A DNA stretch of 64,000 nucleotides, taken from positions 39,404 through 103,403 of the forward strand of contig JAFWHC010000002.1 in NCBI GenBank assembly GCA_017512095.1. Reading direction: 5' to 3'. A program made the translations under genes and the position numbers. The notes under the pieces were generated by a model. It worked only from the letters and a program-made list of their open reading frames with translations, had not been told where the DNA came from and searched no databases. The stretch is from Candidatus Saccharimonadota bacterium (GTDB lineage Bacteria > Patescibacteriota > Saccharimonadia > Saccharimonadales > Saccharimonadaceae). Below are positions 33,513-44,008 of the stretch, piece by piece. Positions within the stretch are counted from its first letter, which is position 1; each line of letters starts with the position of its first letter.

Positions 33513-33864
33513 ATTCTATGACCTCGGTTGGTTTCATCTTTTCTTTATTTAGTATACCTTGAATGTTGTAAATTGACAAATCGGCTTCGGGGAGGGCGAG
33601 CGAAGTGACGAGGACGACGGGGATTTTGGCAGTGTCGGGGTAGGAAGCGAGTTCGTTCAGAAAAGTGAAACCGTCGGGGCCGGGCAGAAGAATGTCGAGG
33701 AGAATTAAGTCCGGGAGGTCGTCGAGAGAGTTCATGGCGTCGAGGGCGTTTTTGAAGGTCTTGATGGCTATGGACTTGTCATGTTTTTTGATGGCGGACT
33801 TTATACAATCGGCGAAGAGTTCGTCATCGTCGATGATGTAAATGGTTTTTGGGGGGTTAGGCAT
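33490..33864 (-). CDS. Stand-alone response regulator receiver domain
   Basis: 124 residues, a single CheY-like receiver: acidic pocket D12/D13, phospho-acceptor D57 in LILLDILLPGPDG, VLVTS switch threonine/serine and ILNKEKM lysine. No DNA-binding output domain follows, so it must act through a protein partner. It overlaps the histidine kinase gene upstream by 8 nt and recO downstream by 23 nt. Confidence 0.9.
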   Translation of the reverse strand: MPNPPKTIYIIDDDELFADCIKSAIKKHDKSIAIKTFKNALDAMNSLDDLPDLILLDILLPGPDGFTFLNELASYPDTAKIPVVLVTSLALPEADLSIYNIQGILNKEKMKPTEVIEYVKRFSR

Positions 33865-34555
33865 TGAAGAGGGTTCCTTGGTTTGAGACGGGGAGGTCGA
33901 CGAAGAAACTGGTGCCGTCGCGATGGCGGGTGGCGCCGACGTTGGCTTTCATGTAGCGGGCGAAGCGAGTCGCGATGAAGAGGCCAAGGCCGGAGGAGTC
34001 GGGGCGGAAGGAGATGCTGGTTGGACCTTCGAGGTTGTTTTGAGCGATTTTTTGGTAGATGTCGGTCGGAAGGGCGGGGCCGAAGTCGCGGACTTCGAGG
34101 CGGATAAATTGTTTTTTGTCTTTTAAGGTGAGGAGTGAGGTTTGGTCTTCGTCGGAGTATTTGAGGGCGTTCACGCAGAAGTTGTAGATGATTGAGTGGA
34201 GAAGGTCGCGGTTTGCGACGGCGAGTTTTTGTTTGTTGCGGTAGCTGACTTTAAGAGACCTTTGTTGGAAGCGGAAGAGATATTTGAGTTCTTCCGTGAC
34301 TTCATCGCAGACGCCACGGACGGCGACAGGTTCCATTTCGAAGAGGGCGTCCTCGAGGCGAGCGACTTTTGCGAGGTCGTTGACTTGGCGGAGAGCGCGG
34401 TCGGAGACGGAGATAAGCTTGTCTTGATATTCCTTAGTTTCCGCAGGGTTTTCTGGGTCGAGGCTTAAAGCGAGCTGACGCATGAGCGCGAGCGGGGCTT
34501 TTAGCTCGTGCGCCGCGACAAAAATGCCACTAGTTGTAGTTACCTCCGAGTGCAT
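33857..34555 (-). CDS. Soluble sensor histidine kinase
   Basis: 232 residues made only of a HisKA dimerisation domain (FVAAHELKAPLALMRQLALS, H16) and a HATPase domain (N-box HSIIYNFCVNALKYSDE, VRDFGPAL, SGLGLFIATRFA). There is no membrane segment and no sensor domain; input must come from a cytoplasmic partner or other protein. It is encoded with a receiver-only regulator, forming a minimal two-component pair. TATAAT lies 7 nt before the ATG, so the mRNA is probably leaderless and starts a new transcript within the clp-recO run. Confidence 0.87.
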   Translation of the reverse strand: MHSEVTTTSGIFVAAHELKAPLALMRQLALSLDPENPAETKEYQDKLISVSDRALRQVNDLAKVARLEDALFEMEPVAVRGVCDEVTEELKYLFRFQQRSLKVSYRNKQKLAVANRDLLHSIIYNFCVNALKYSDEDQTSLLTLKDKKQFIRLEVRDFGPALPTDIYQKIAQNNLEGPTSISFRPDSSGLGLFIATRFARYMKANVGATRHRDGTSFFVDLPVSNQGTLFNA

Positions 34556-34608
34556 ATATATTATTATAGCACAGGTTTAGCCTAGCGGAGGAGATTGCGC
34601 GAGCCGTT

Positions 34609-35205
34609 TTATTTGATGATTTTGTCGATGATGCCGTAGTTTAGGGCTTCTTCGGCGGACATCCAGTTGTCGCGGTCCATGTCGCGTTCGACTTGTTCGA
34701 GTTTTTTGCCGGTGTTTTTAGCGAAAATTTCGGCGAGGCGTTTTTTCAAGAAGATGCCTTCTTTCAACATGATTTCTTGGTCGGTGATTTTACCTTCGGT
34801 GCCGGAGGAGGGTTGGTGAATCATAATGCGGGAGTTTTCGAGGCAGAAACGGTGGCCCTTCGCGCCAGAAGACAGGAGCATGGCGCCCATGGAGGCTTGG
34901 AGACCGATGCCGATGGTTTCGACGATGGGCTCGACGTAGTTCATGGTGTCGATGATGGCGAGGCCGTCGTAGACGGAGCCGCCGGGAGAGTTGATATAGA
35001 GCTTGATTGGTTTTTTCGGGTCTTCGTGTGCGAGGAAGAGGAGCTGGGCGACGACGAGGTTGGCTGTGTGGCTGTTTACGTCTTCGCCGAGGAAGATGAT
35101 GCGGTCATTGAGGAGCCGTGAGTAAATGTCGTAGGCGCGTTCGCCGCGAGAGGTTTCTTCGACGACGGTAGGAACGAGATAGCTGGTTGGGTTTTTAGAT
35201 TTCAT
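34609..35205 (-). CDS. clpP: ATP-dependent Clp protease proteolytic subunit
   Basis: 198 residues. Serine protease of the ClpP tetradecamer with catalytic S105 ([10 protein letters not shown]), H130 (RIMIHQPS) and D179 ([12 protein letters not shown]). [14 protein letters not shown] forms the oxyanion region. It sits two genes downstream of clpC in the same orientation, so ClpC is its likely unfoldase partner. A membrane metallopeptidase gene lies between them (12-nt gap). Confidence 0.95.
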   Translation of the reverse strand: MKSKNPTSYLVPTVVEETSRGERAYDIYSRLLNDRIIFLGEDVNSHTANLVVAQLLFLAHEDPKKPIKLYINSPGGSVYDGLAIIDTMNYVEPIVETIGIGLQASMGAMLLSSGAKGHRFCLENSRIMIHQPSSGTEGKITDQEIMLKEGIFLKKRLAEIFAKNTGKKLEQVERDMDRDNWMSAEEALNYGIIDKIIK

Positions 35206-35217
35206 ATGGTTTCCTTT

Positions 35218-36231
35218 CTATTCTTCGATTTTAGTTTCGGGAGAGTTAGAGTTGATTTTGTTCTGGAGCTCGGTGGAGCGGAGAATGCTGTTGTTATATG
35301 TGTCGACGTTGGCGTTGTATTTGTTTATCAAATCGTTGATAGCGTCGTTTTCGGCATTGATGGCTTGTTGTTCGGCGACGAGCTCGGCGCGGCGTGAGGC
35401 GAAAGTCCATTGGTTGAAGCAGCCGGCGGTTTCGGCGCAGCGGTTGAACTCGTCGATTTGCGAATCTAGGGAGGTTAGGCGGGCATCGAGGGCGGCGGAG
35501 CGGTCGTTGATTTCTTTTTCTAAGACGGACATTTCCTTCTTTAAGGTTTCGATTTTTTCATTCAGTTCGTTGAAGGGTTTAATGTAGGCGTCGTAAAAAG
35601 CGACGATGGCGTCTTGGTTGGAGAAGAAGCGGGCGTAATGGGTTTCTAGGGTCTCGGGGAGGTCGGCGACTTGAGTGCCGAGGCGGACATAGAGTTCGTC
35701 GAGTTGCTCCTCTTTGGCGTAGGATTCGATAGTGTCTTTTAGCTCGGGGTGGTCGGCGTAAGTTGACTCGAGAATGGGGATCAGCTGAGTCTTCTCGTAG
35801 CCCGTGAGACGAGACCAGACGGCGTGGAGAAGCTCGTGGGATGTGGTTGACTCGCGGATGCCGGCGAGGGCGGAGTCGTCGACGTTATAGACGTAGACAC
35901 GGTCGTTTGTGTAGCAACCAAGGACGGAGACGGCTTCGTCGTGAGACTCGCAAGAATTGTTGAAATCATCTCTACTAGCGAGGAGGGGGCGAGTGGCGTT
36001 AAAGATTCTTTCGCCGTCGGCGGTTAAACCGAGCGAGGATTTTATTGTGAGGACGTCAGGCGTGGGGTTGTAGCCGATGCCTTTGAACCAGTCGATGACG
36101 GCGACACGATTGAGCAGTACGAAAACGAAGAAAATGAGGAAAATAACAGAGGTGATAATGGCCCAAATGTGCATTTTGTGCGCAGATTGCTCCCGCGCTC
36201 TAATAATTGGTTCGTTAGTGGGTTTATTCAT
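35218..36231 (-). CDS. Membrane-anchored HExxH metallopeptidase-like protein
   Basis: 337 residues. One N-terminal helix (about 22-41) places the rest outside the cytoplasm. A zincin motif HELLH (H132, E133, H136) is preceded by two cysteines (C94, C106) and VYVYNVDDSALAGI. The C-terminal third is a long coiled coil (ELNEKIETLKKEMSVLEKEI and onwards). The catalytic motif predicts zinc-dependent protease activity; substrate unknown. It overlaps clpC by 8 nt and precedes clpP by 12 nt, so the three are probably expressed together. The role in proteostasis is inferred from context only. Confidence 0.7.
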   Translation of the reverse strand: MNKPTNEPIIRAREQSAHKMHIWAIITSVIFLIFFVFVLLNRVAVIDWFKGIGYNPTPDVLTIKSSLGLTADGERIFNATRPLLASRDDFNNSCESHDEAVSVLGCYTNDRVYVYNVDDSALAGIRESTTSHELLHAVWSRLTGYEKTQLIPILESTYADHPELKDTIESYAKEEQLDELYVRLGTQVADLPETLETHYARFFSNQDAIVAFYDAYIKPFNELNEKIETLKKEMSVLEKEINDRSAALDARLTSLDSQIDEFNRCAETAGCFNQWTFASRRAELVAEQQAINAENDAINDLINKYNANVDTYNNSILRSTELQNKINSNSPETKIEE

Positions 36232-38704
36232 GTTCTACTTTTAATTTTAACACATTTTTGCTGACACTGATTTTGGCAATGTCGCCTTTTTTGATGTCGC
36301 CTTTGATGATGGCTTCAGAGAGGAGCGATTCGAGATTGTCTTCGATGGCGCGACGGAGCGGGCGAGCGCCGTTTTTGGGGTCGAAGCCACGTTTGATAAG
36401 GAAGGACTTGACTTCGTCGTCGAGACTTAAGCCGAGGTTTTTGGCGGCGAGGCGTTTTTTGAGGTCGGCAATTAGGTTGTCGAAAATGCGTTCGACGTTT
36501 TGTTCGGTGAGCGGATGGAAGACGAGGATGCTGTCGAGGCGGTTGATGAGCTCGGGACGCATGGTTTTTTTCAGGGCGCGCATGGCGTATTCCTTTGATT
36601 CTTCGTATTCGCGTTTTAAGTCGGCTTTGGTTTTTTTCTTGCTTTTTTCGGTGAAGCCGAAGGTGTCTTCGCGGTAAGCTTCGTTGGCACCGAGGTTGCT
36701 GGTTAAGATGATGATGGTGTTGTTGAATTTTACCTTAGTTCCCTGGCCGTCGGTTAAGATGCCGTCCTCGAGGATTTGGAGGAGCATGTTGAAGACGTCG
36801 GGGTGGGCTTTTTCGATTTCGTCGAAGAGGACGACGGAGTAAGGGCGACGACGGACGGCTTCGGTGAGTTTGCCGCCATCGTCGTAGCCGACGTAGCCGG
36901 CGGGGGCGCCAACGAGCCTACTGACGTTATGTTTTTCGCCGAATTCGGACATGTCGATTTTGATGAGGGCGTTGTCGCCGCCGAAAACTTCGCGAGCGAT
37001 GACGCGGGCAAGCTCAGTCTTGCCGACGCCGGTTGGACCCATGAAGAGGAAGGAGCCGATCGGGCGGTTTAAATTTGTGATGCCGGAGCGACCGCGCCGA
37101 ATGGCCTTAGAGACGGATTTGATGGCTTCGTCTTGGCCGATGATGGATTTTTTGAGGTGTTGTTCGAGGTTCGCGAGGAGTTCGAGCTCGTTGCCATGAA
37201 CCTTAGAAACGGGGATGCCGGTTTTGAGGGAGATGGCGGTCGCGAGGTTTTCTTCGGTGACGACGGGCGTGTTTTCTTCTTTGATGCCTTTTTTCTCAAG
37301 TTGTTCGATTTTTTTCTTGGCTTGTTCGGACTTGGTTTTGTATTCGGCGGCTTTTTCGTAGTCATTCTTTTCGACGCTTTGTTCCATTTTTGTTTCTAAA
37401 TCGCCAAGGGAGATTTTAAGGCGCTTTAGTTCCCCGCCGCCTTTTTTGTCGGCTTCGACTTTGGCGATGGCGGAGGCTTCGTCGATGACGTCGATGACTT
37501 TGTCGGGCATGAAGCGGTCGTTAATGTAGCGGATAGACATGTTGATGGCGGTTTCTAGGAGTTCGTCGGGGATTTGGACGCCGTGATGTTTTTCGTATTG
37601 ACCTTTGACGCCTTTGAGAATGCGAAGAGTGACGCCAGGGGCGGGCTCTTCGACGAAGACGGTTTGGAACCTGCGAGAGAGAGCCTTGTCTTTTTCGATG
37701 TTTTTACGATATTCATCGAGCGTGGTCGCGCCAATAAGATGGACTTTGCCACGGGCAAGAGCGGGTTTTAAGATGTTGGCGGCGTCCATGGAGCCTTCGC
37801 CGGAGCCGGCGCCGGAGAGGAGATGGAGTTCGTCGATGAAAAGCAAGATGGAGTCGTCGGAAGTGGCCTCGTCGATGATGCCCTTAATGCGCTCTTCGAA
37901 TTCGCCACGGAATTTGGTGCCGGCGACGAGGCTGGAAAGATCGACTTGGTAGATATGCTTGCCGATGAGGAGAGATGGGACATCGTTTTTGACGATTCTT
38001 TGAGCGAGGCCTTCAACGATGGCGGTTTTGCCAACGCCGGCTTCGCCAATCAAAACCGGGTTGCTTTTAGTGCGGCGGCAGAGGACGGTGATAGTGCGTT
38101 CGATTTCTTGGTCGCGGCCAAGGCACGCGTCGAGTTTGCCGGTGCGGGCCATTTCGGTGAGGTCGGAGCCATAGCGCGTGAGCCATTTGAGCGGAGATTT
38201 GCGGGTGTACTTTTGTTTTTCTTTGCTGAACTTTTGTTCTTCGACCTGTTTGTCAACGAGGGTTTCGATTTCTTCGGCGAGCTTGTCGAGGTCGACATCC
38301 ATTTTTTCGAGGAGGTTGGCGGCGTTGGAGTTGGGCTGGTTGATGAGGGCATAGAGAAGGTGTTCGGTGCCGATGACTTCGAGGCCTTCGTCGCGCGTGA
38401 AGTTGCGGGCCATTTGAAGAGTCAAAATGGTTGACTCGGAGAGCGACATCATGGCCATTTGACCCTCGGGTTTAACGTCCGTAGCAGGCCTGTCTAAGGC
38501 TTTTTCGGCGGCATCGAGGTGGACATTCCAGCCTGCGAGGAGGTTGGCGCCTTCGCTAGCATCTTGCGCGAGGATACCAAGAAGGATATGTTCCGTGCCG
38601 ATGTAGCCACGGCCGTATTTTTTTGAATATAGGTCGGCTTTTTGGATAGAAAAGCGGGCATCTTCAGAGAGTTGGCGCATTATTTCGGTGAAATCATCTT
38701 GCAT
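36224..38704 (-). CDS. clpC: Clp protease ATPase subunit ClpC
   Basis: 826 residues, class I Clp/Hsp100 unfoldase. Two N-terminal repeat motifs ([13 protein letters not shown] and [13 protein letters not shown]), first ATPase module with [15 protein letters not shown], a UVR-type coiled-coil linker ([20 protein letters not shown]), and second module with [15 protein letters not shown] and [15 protein letters not shown]. It feeds unfolded substrates to ClpP. The promoter contains a CIRCE operator, so expression should be under HrcA heat-shock repression. The ATG lies 9 nt after the -10 box, giving an essentially leaderless mRNA. Confidence 0.95.
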   Translation of the reverse strand: MQDDFTEIMRQLSEDARFSIQKADLYSKKYGRGYIGTEHILLGILAQDASEGANLLAGWNVHLDAAEKALDRPATDVKPEGQMAMMSLSESTILTLQMARNFTRDEGLEVIGTEHLLYALINQPNSNAANLLEKMDVDLDKLAEEIETLVDKQVEEQKFSKEKQKYTRKSPLKWLTRYGSDLTEMARTGKLDACLGRDQEIERTITVLCRRTKSNPVLIGEAGVGKTAIVEGLAQRIVKNDVPSLLIGKHIYQVDLSSLVAGTKFRGEFEERIKGIIDEATSDDSILLFIDELHLLSGAGSGEGSMDAANILKPALARGKVHLIGATTLDEYRKNIEKDKALSRRFQTVFVEEPAPGVTLRILKGVKGQYEKHHGVQIPDELLETAINMSIRYINDRFMPDKVIDVIDEASAIAKVEADKKGGGELKRLKISLGDLETKMEQSVEKNDYEKAAEYKTKSEQAKKKIEQLEKKGIKEENTPVVTEENLATAISLKTGIPVSKVHGNELELLANLEQHLKKSIIGQDEAIKSVSKAIRRGRSGITNLNRPIGSFLFMGPTGVGKTELARVIAREVFGGDNALIKIDMSEFGEKHNVSRLVGAPAGYVGYDDGGKLTEAVRRRPYSVVLFDEIEKAHPDVFNMLLQILEDGILTDGQGTKVKFNNTIIILTSNLGANEAYREDTFGFTEKSKKKTKADLKREYEESKEYAMRALKKTMRPELINRLDSILVFHPLTEQNVERIFDNLIADLKKRLAAKNLGLSLDDEVKSFLIKRGFDPKNGARPLRRAIEDNLESLLSEAIIKGDIKKGDIAKISVSKNVLKLKVEHE

Positions 38705-38713
38705 AATGTCTAT

Positions 38714-38742
38714 ATTATATATGGTCTAATTAGCACTGTCAA
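38714..38742 (-). promoter_or_regulatory. clpC promoter
   Basis: Minus strand TTGACA (38742-38737), 17-nt spacer, TATAAT (38719-38714). The -35 box lies inside the CIRCE element. Predicted start about 38707, 3 nt before the ATG. Confidence 0.85.
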
Positions 38743-38756
38743 GGCTAGAGTGCTAA
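38730..38756. promoter_or_regulatory. CIRCE operator (HrcA site)
   Basis: TTAGCACTG-N9-GAGTGCTAA; one mismatch from the consensus TTAGCACTC-N9-GAGTGCTAA. Overlaps the clpC -35 box, so HrcA binding would block transcription. Confidence 0.9.
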
Positions 38757-38878
38757 AAAGCTTGATAATTTAGCGTTCTTCTGCGTCGAGCTCTCCGTTG
38801 CTCGCTCTCCGTACCTTTAAGTACGGTTCGCTCCGCTACTTGAGCTCTCCTTGAATAACATCTAAATTATCAAGCTTT
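38757..38878. repeat. Inverted-repeat element, copy 2 of 2
   Basis: Arms AAAGCTTGATAATTTAG (38757-38773) and CTAAATTATCAAGCTTT (38862-38878) are perfect 17-bp inverted copies. The core has GTTGCTCGCTC, hairpin CCGTAC-CTTTAA-GTACGG (38809-38826) and TTCGCTCCGCTACT, matching the core of the element at 15518-15632, whose arms are different. The left arm directly abuts the CIRCE box. Confidence 0.65.
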
Positions 38879-38894
38879 CATGACTATTAAAAAT

Positions 38895-38919
38895 GCCCCG
38901 CTCGGGTTGAGAGCGGGGC
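38895..38919 (-). terminator. Intrinsic terminator of the 38936-39373 gene
   Basis: Perfect 9-bp stem GCCCCGCTC/GAGCGGGGC with a 7-nt loop; on the minus strand it is followed by ATTTTT. Confidence 0.85.
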
Positions 38920-38935
38920 GGGGGAGGGAGGGGAT

Positions 38936-39373
38936 TTAGCGCAGCGTGATGCTGTCAGAAACCTTCATGATTATTGGCCTAATCGGCGCGTTGCGCCGGT
39001 TCCGCAGGTCGTTTCGACGGTCGTAGAACCAGTTCATCAGACGATTGATGAAATCTTCCTTTGAATTGGAAAAACGATCGGCGACGTTGCTGAGGATTTC
39101 TCGCACTTCATCACTGTGGTCGTCGTAGCGGCCGGTGTGCGAAGCTTCGGCGTCGATTTCGGCGTAGGTGCCGAGCGCTTTGATGACTGCAGAGGGGCAG
39201 TCGGCGGGCTTTGCGCCCTTGATTGCGCGGGTGTAGAACTCTACCATCGAGGCGGCGGTAGCGTGCCGTTCTTCTTCGGCACTGAGCCACTTCTTTTTCT
39301 TGGAGTCTTTGGCGGTGCGACCGATGGCGACATCGGCCGTGGGGTCGCTGTGATAATATCCATAGTTAGCCAT
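38936..39373 (-). CDS. Unrecognised small basic protein
   Basis: 145 residues, no signal or membrane segment. The N terminus is Tyr/His-rich (MANYGYYHSDPTADVAIG), then a lysine run (DSKKKKWLSAEEERHATAAS) and a helical, Arg-rich end (FYDRRNDLRNRRNAPIRP). GGGAGGG upstream serves as ribosome binding site, TATAAT lies near 39456, and terminators bound it on both sides: a well-defined single-gene unit. Family not recognised. Confidence 0.7.
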   Translation of the reverse strand: MANYGYYHSDPTADVAIGRTAKDSKKKKWLSAEEERHATAASMVEFYTRAIKGAKPADCPSAVIKALGTYAEIDAEASHTGRYDDHSDEVREILSNVADRFSNSKEDFINRLMNWFYDRRNDLRNRRNAPIRPIIMKVSDSITLR

Positions 39374-39481
39374 TTGTGTACCCTCCCGAAAATTTAATTT
39401 GCGGTTGCTGCTCTGTTCCCTCCCAAGGCAGAAAGCAACTTATGTTCTTATTATAGCACAAGTGTGATGAAAAGTCAATAG

Positions 39482-39504
39482 AAAAGCCCCGAATCGGGGC
39501 TTTT
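39482..39504. terminator. Bidirectional terminator after fusA
   Basis: AAAAGCCCC/GGGGCTTTT inverted repeat around a GAATC loop; A and T flanks on both sides. Confidence 0.85.
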
Positions 39505-39509
39505 GTCAA

Positions 39510-41609
39510 TTATTTGCTGTTGCGCTTCTCTATGATTTCCTGTGCGACGTTGGGTGGGACTTCCTCGTAAGCGAAGAGTTCCATCGTGGAAGCGGCGCGA
39601 CCTTGGCTCATGCTACGCAAATCAGAAGTGTAGCCGAAGAGGTTCGCGAGCGGGCAGAAGGCGCGGATGACCTTGGTGCCGCCAGGCAAATCTTCCATTT
39701 CGTCGATGCGGCCACGGCGGGAGTTGATGTCGCCGATGACGTCACCCATGAAGTCTTCAGGGGTCGTGATTTCCATTTTCATGACTGGCTCAAGGAGAAC
39801 TGGGTTAGCCTTTTTGATACCTTCGCGAGTGGCAAGAGCGCCAGCGAGAGTGAAGGCGAGTTCCGACGAGTCGACATCGTGGTAAGAACCGTCGTAGAGA
39901 GTGGCTTTGACGTCGACGACTGGGTAGCCGGCGATGACGCCACCGTTGAGGGTGTCTTCGATACCCTTTTGGACAGGTTTGCGGTATTCTTGTGGGACGA
40001 CGCCGCCTTTGATTTGGTCGATGAACTCGAAGCCTTTGCCCGGTTCGTTCGGCTCGAATTTGACCCAGACGTCGCCGTATTGACCACGGCCACCGGACTG
40101 TTTGATGTGTTTACCCTGGGCTTCGGCGGTGCCGCGGATGGTTTCGCGGTAGGCAACTTGTGGGGCGCCGGTGTTGGCTTCGACGCCGTGTTCGCGTTTC
40201 AAGCGGTCGATGATGATTTCGAGGTGAAGCTCACCCATGCCGGAGATGATAGTTTGGCCGGTTTCTTCGTCAGTGTGGACGCGGAAAGTCGGGTCTTCCT
40301 CGGCGAGCTTGGAGAGACCGATGCCCATTTTTTCTTGGTCGGCCTTGGTCTTTGGCTCGACGGCGATAGAAACAGGAGGATCTGGGAACTCGATGGACTC
40401 GAGGCGGATGGGGTGGGCGGGATCGCAGATGGTGGTGCCAGTGGTGCAGTCTTTGAGACCGACGACGGCGGCAATGTCGCCAGCACCGACGCTAGTGATT
40501 TCTTCGCGTTTGTCGGCGAACATACGGACGATACGGCCGACGCGTTCTTTGTTGCCGGTTGAGGCGTTGAGAATGAAGGAGCCGGTCTCGAGCTTGCCGG
40601 AGTAAACGCGGATGAAGATGAGTTTACCGACGAAGGGGTCAGTAGCAATCTTGAAAGCGAGGGCGCAGAGAGGTTCTTTGTCGTCGGCCTTGCGAACTTC
40701 TTCGTCGCCGGATTTTGGATTATGGCCGACAGTTTGGCCTTGGTCGCGGTCAAGCGGAGATGGGAGGTAATCAGTGACGAGGTCGAGAACTTTTTCGACG
40801 ATGACACCGCGGCCGTCGCCACCGGTGACAAGGTAGAAATCGCCTTCGAGGACGCGCTTTCTTAAAGCGGCTTTGAGTTCTTCAGTTGAGATGGCTTCTT
40901 CGCCGCCTTCGAAGAACTTTTCCATGAGTTTTTCGTCGGCGGAGACGGCTTCCTCGACGAGGACGGCGCGAGCGTTCTTAGCTTTTTCAAGCATGTCGGC
41001 AGGGATTTCACCAACGGTGAGCTCGTGGTCGGCGTAATCTTTGTAAGTGTAAGCCTTCATGTCGACGAGGTCGACGACGCCGCAGATGTCTTTTTCGAAG
41101 CCGATGGGGAGATGAATCGCGACGGCGTTTTTAGAGAGGCGCTTGTGGATAGAGTCGAGAGACTTATAGAAGTCGCCACCGATTTGGTTGATTTTGTTGA
41201 CGAAGCAGATGCGAGGGACGCCGTATTTAGTAGCTTGGCGCCAGACGGTTTCGGACTGCGCTTCGACGCCCATTTTACCATCGAAGACGACGACGGCGCC
41301 GTCGAGGACGCGGAGGGAGCGTTCGACCTCCGCGGTGAAGTCGATGTGGCCTGGGGTGTCGATGATGTTGATTTTATGGCCTTTCCAGTAAGCAGTGACA
41401 GCGGCGGAAGTAATGGTGATGCCGCGTTCCTTTTCCTGTTCCATCCAGTCGGTGGTGGCGCCACCAGTGTCGCCTTTAACGAGGTCGATTTTGTGTTTTA
41501 AGCCGGTGCGGTAAAGAATCGCCTCGGAAGTTGTGGTTTTTCCCGCGTCGATGTGGGCGATGATGCCGATGTTGCGGAATTTTGATAGGTCTTTGACTGT
41601 TTCAGCCAT
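39510..41609 (-). CDS. fusA: Elongation factor G
   Basis: 699 residues; GTPase that drives ribosomal translocation. G1 motif [14 protein letters not shown], switch [22 protein letters not shown]-type G4 ([13 protein letters not shown]), and domain IV/V sequences ([52 protein letters not shown]). Length and domain order are standard. It is not grouped with rpsL/rpsG here. It has a 60-nt leader with AAAAGGAAC as ribosome binding site and a TTGTAA/TATTAT-like promoter near 41675-41700. Confidence 0.96.
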   Translation of the reverse strand: MAETVKDLSKFRNIGIIAHIDAGKTTTSEAILYRTGLKHKIDLVKGDTGGATTDWMEQEKERGITITSAAVTAYWKGHKINIIDTPGHIDFTAEVERSLRVLDGAVVVFDGKMGVEAQSETVWRQATKYGVPRICFVNKINQIGGDFYKSLDSIHKRLSKNAVAIHLPIGFEKDICGVVDLVDMKAYTYKDYADHELTVGEIPADMLEKAKNARAVLVEEAVSADEKLMEKFFEGGEEAISTEELKAALRKRVLEGDFYLVTGGDGRGVIVEKVLDLVTDYLPSPLDRDQGQTVGHNPKSGDEEVRKADDKEPLCALAFKIATDPFVGKLIFIRVYSGKLETGSFILNASTGNKERVGRIVRMFADKREEITSVGAGDIAAVVGLKDCTTGTTICDPAHPIRLESIEFPDPPVSIAVEPKTKADQEKMGIGLSKLAEEDPTFRVHTDEETGQTIISGMGELHLEIIIDRLKREHGVEANTGAPQVAYRETIRGTAEAQGKHIKQSGGRGQYGDVWVKFEPNEPGKGFEFIDQIKGGVVPQEYRKPVQKGIEDTLNGGVIAGYPVVDVKATLYDGSYHDVDSSELAFTLAGALATREGIKKANPVLLEPVMKMEITTPEDFMGDVIGDINSRRGRIDEMEDLPGGTKVIRAFCPLANLFGYTSDLRSMSQGRAASTMELFAYEEVPPNVAQEIIEKRNSK

Positions 41610-41705
41610 GATGTTCCTTTTTAGTTCCCTTTATTAAAATTTTTAGACTAAAAACAAAAGTTCAAGGAATATAATAGCACATTTACAGGTTATTTACAAG
41701 GTTAT

Positions 41706-43946
41706 TTATTCGGTACGGAGAGCTTCGACGGGGTCTTTGCGGCTGGCGCGGCGGGCGGGGACGGAGCCGGCGAAGACGGTTAGAAGCACAGAGATGGCGA
41801 TGAGGATGAGAGCGTGGACGGGCGTGAACTGGACAGTGAGGCCGTCGGCGAGTTTGAAGACGGAGATGATGGCGTTTGCGAGAAGGCAGAGAAGTTCGGC
41901 GAAGAGCATGCCGAGAATGCCGGCGACGAGGCCTTCGATGATGGTTTCGGCGCGGAAGACGCGGACAACGTCGCGTTTACTGGCGCCGATGGCGCGGAGG
42001 ATGCCGATTTCTTTAGTGCGCTCGAGAACGGAGATATAGGTGATGATGCCGATCATGATGCTTGAGACGACGAGAGAGATGGCGACGAAGGCGATAAGGA
42101 CGTAGCTTAAGATGTTGATGACGTTTTTGATGAGATCGATGCTAAGCTGGGCGGAGTCGGTGTATTTAATAATTGTGTTATGTTCTTTATTGTAGGCGTC
42201 GAGGAGAGCCGTGACCTTTTCTTTGTCGGCGTTGGTTTTGGCGTAGATGGCGATGGATTCGGGAGTGTCAAGGCTATACTTTCCAGCGGAGTTTTTGATT
42301 CCCTCTTCGATGAGAGCGTGAGTGTAGCCGAGGAAGCCGCTGTCGTCGTTTTCGTCTTTAGCCTTGGCGATGCCGACGATGGAAAGCGTCCTGGACGTGC
42401 CGTTATCGAAGGCGATTTCGTAGGATTTGCCGAGGGCGTCTTTTAGGTTTAGGGTTTCGCTCTTGAAGCTAGCCGCTTCACCGGCGTTGAGCTTACTTAA
42501 GGTGTTTGTTAGCTCGTCGCGGCTCATAAGGTCGAGCGTGTAGAGGGTGCTAAGGGAGATTTTAGAGTCTTTGTCGAGAACGAGGAGAAGTTCGCTGGAG
42601 TGTTCTGGGAGCTTGCCCTCGAGAAGTTCGTAGGGGCGAGTGTTGACAATTTCTTTGAAGCTGGTTTTTAAGACGTCAGATTCGGAAACGTCGGTCGAAG
42701 TGCGACTTGAGGAGGCGAAGAGGGCGGTGAGGCTGTCGAGTTCATTCTCTATCGGGTGGACTTTGACTTTTTTGCCGGAGTTTGTAGTCGTGAATATGTC
42801 GGGAACGTAGTTGTATTTATAACTGATCGTGTCAATGTAGCTTTTGGTGTCGGCGGCGTCGAGGTAGGCTTTTAGCGGCTTCATGTCGTAATAGCGGATG
42901 GTCTTTTGGCGGGTGACAAGGGAGTTTGTAGAAATGTCGTCCGTGCCGAGCAGCGTGCCGGATTTAACCTCGGTTTTGTCGTCAGTCGCGAGCGAGAAGG
43001 ATGAAGCGGAATCGTCAGTGTAGGAGCGGTCGATAGTGATGGCGGAAGGAGTGGAGCCACTCGACAGCATTTTGTCGGCGTAATTGTTGACGCCGTTTGC
43101 GAGGGCAAGAATGAGGGCAATGCCGATGATGCCGATAGACCCGGCGAGGGCGGTGAGGAAAGTGCGGCCACGCTTTGTCATGAGGTTGTTTTTAGAGAGA
43201 TTGAGAGCCGTGAGGAGGCTTAGGGAAGTGTATTTTTGGGCGTTTTCGGATTTGTCTTCGGACTTGCCGTCGAAAGGTTTGGTGTCGGAGACGATTTTGC
43301 CGTCTTTAACGTTGATGATGCGGGTTGAGTATGCCTTGGCGAGGTCGGGGTTGTGTGTGACCATGATGACGAGTTTGTCTTTTGCGACTTCTTTCAGGAG
43401 GTCCATGATTTGGACGCTAGTTTTGGAGTCGAGAGCGCCGGTCGGCTCGTCGGCGAGAATGATGTCGGGATTGTTGACGAGGGCGCGGGCGATGGCGACG
43501 CGTTGCATCTGGCCGCCGGAAAGCTGGGAAGGTTTCTTGCTCATGTGGTTTTCGAGACCGACCTTTTTTAGGGCGTCCATCGCGAGTTGTTTGCGCTTCG
43601 AAGCTGAGACGCCGGAAAGAGTGAGCGCCAGTTCGACGTTGCTCAAGATAGTTTGGTGACCGATGAGGTTGTAGCTTTGGAAGACAAAGCCGATGCGATG
43701 GTTTCTGTAGGCGTCCCAGTCGCGGTCTTCGTATTTTTTGGTTGAGATGCCGTCGATGATGATGTCGCCGTGAGTGTAGTGGTCAAGGCCGCCGATGATG
43801 TTGAGAAGTGTGGTCTTACCAGAACCAGAGGGGCCGAGGATAGAGACGAATTCGCTTTTCCGGAAGTTTATCGAGACGCCGTCGAGAGCCTTGGTCTCGA
43901 TTTCGTCAGATTGATAAACGCGAGAGATATTTTTGAGCTGTAACAT
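41706..43946 (-). CDS. MacB/LolD-like ABC transporter, ATPase-permease fusion
   Basis: 746 residues. The N-terminal about 230 residues are a LolD-type ATPase: Walker [34 protein letters not shown]-loop, signature [17 protein letters not shown], Walker [17 protein letters not shown]. After a linker come a helix at about 263-285, a large extracytoplasmic domain, and three C-terminal helices with the FtsX-type [19 protein letters not shown] motif. Such mechanotransmission ABC proteins extrude peptides or move lipoproteins; substrate unknown. It is a single gene between fusA and a terminator. Confidence 0.88.
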   Translation of the reverse strand: MLQLKNISRVYQSDEIETKALDGVSINFRKSEFVSILGPSGSGKTTLLNIIGGLDHYTHGDIIIDGISTKKYEDRDWDAYRNHRIGFVFQSYNLIGHQTILSNVELALTLSGVSASKRKQLAMDALKKVGLENHMSKKPSQLSGGQMQRVAIARALVNNPDIILADEPTGALDSKTSVQIMDLLKEVAKDKLVIMVTHNPDLAKAYSTRIINVKDGKIVSDTKPFDGKSEDKSENAQKYTSLSLLTALNLSKNNLMTKRGRTFLTALAGSIGIIGIALILALANGVNNYADKMLSSGSTPSAITIDRSYTDDSASSFSLATDDKTEVKSGTLLGTDDISTNSLVTRQKTIRYYDMKPLKAYLDAADTKSYIDTISYKYNYVPDIFTTTNSGKKVKVHPIENELDSLTALFASSSRTSTDVSESDVLKTSFKEIVNTRPYELLEGKLPEHSSELLLVLDKDSKISLSTLYTLDLMSRDELTNTLSKLNAGEAASFKSETLNLKDALGKSYEIAFDNGTSRTLSIVGIAKAKDENDDSGFLGYTHALIEEGIKNSAGKYSLDTPESIAIYAKTNADKEKVTALLDAYNKEHNTIIKYTDSAQLSIDLIKNVINILSYVLIAFVAISLVVSSIMIGIITYISVLERTKEIGILRAIGASKRDVVRVFRAETIIEGLVAGILGMLFAELLCLLANAIISVFKLADGLTVQFTPVHALILIAISVLLTVFAGSVPARRASRKDPVEALRTE

Positions 43947-43985
43947 GATTTAATTGTAGCAGGTTTTTGTATAGAAATGAATGTT

Positions 43986-44008
43986 AAAAGAGCCCGTAGG
44001 GCTCTTTT
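43986..44008. terminator. Terminator between pgk and the ABC transporter gene
   Basis: AAAAGAGCCC-GTA-GGGCTCTTTT perfect hairpin, ending one base before the pgk stop codon on the minus strand. Confidence 0.85.
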
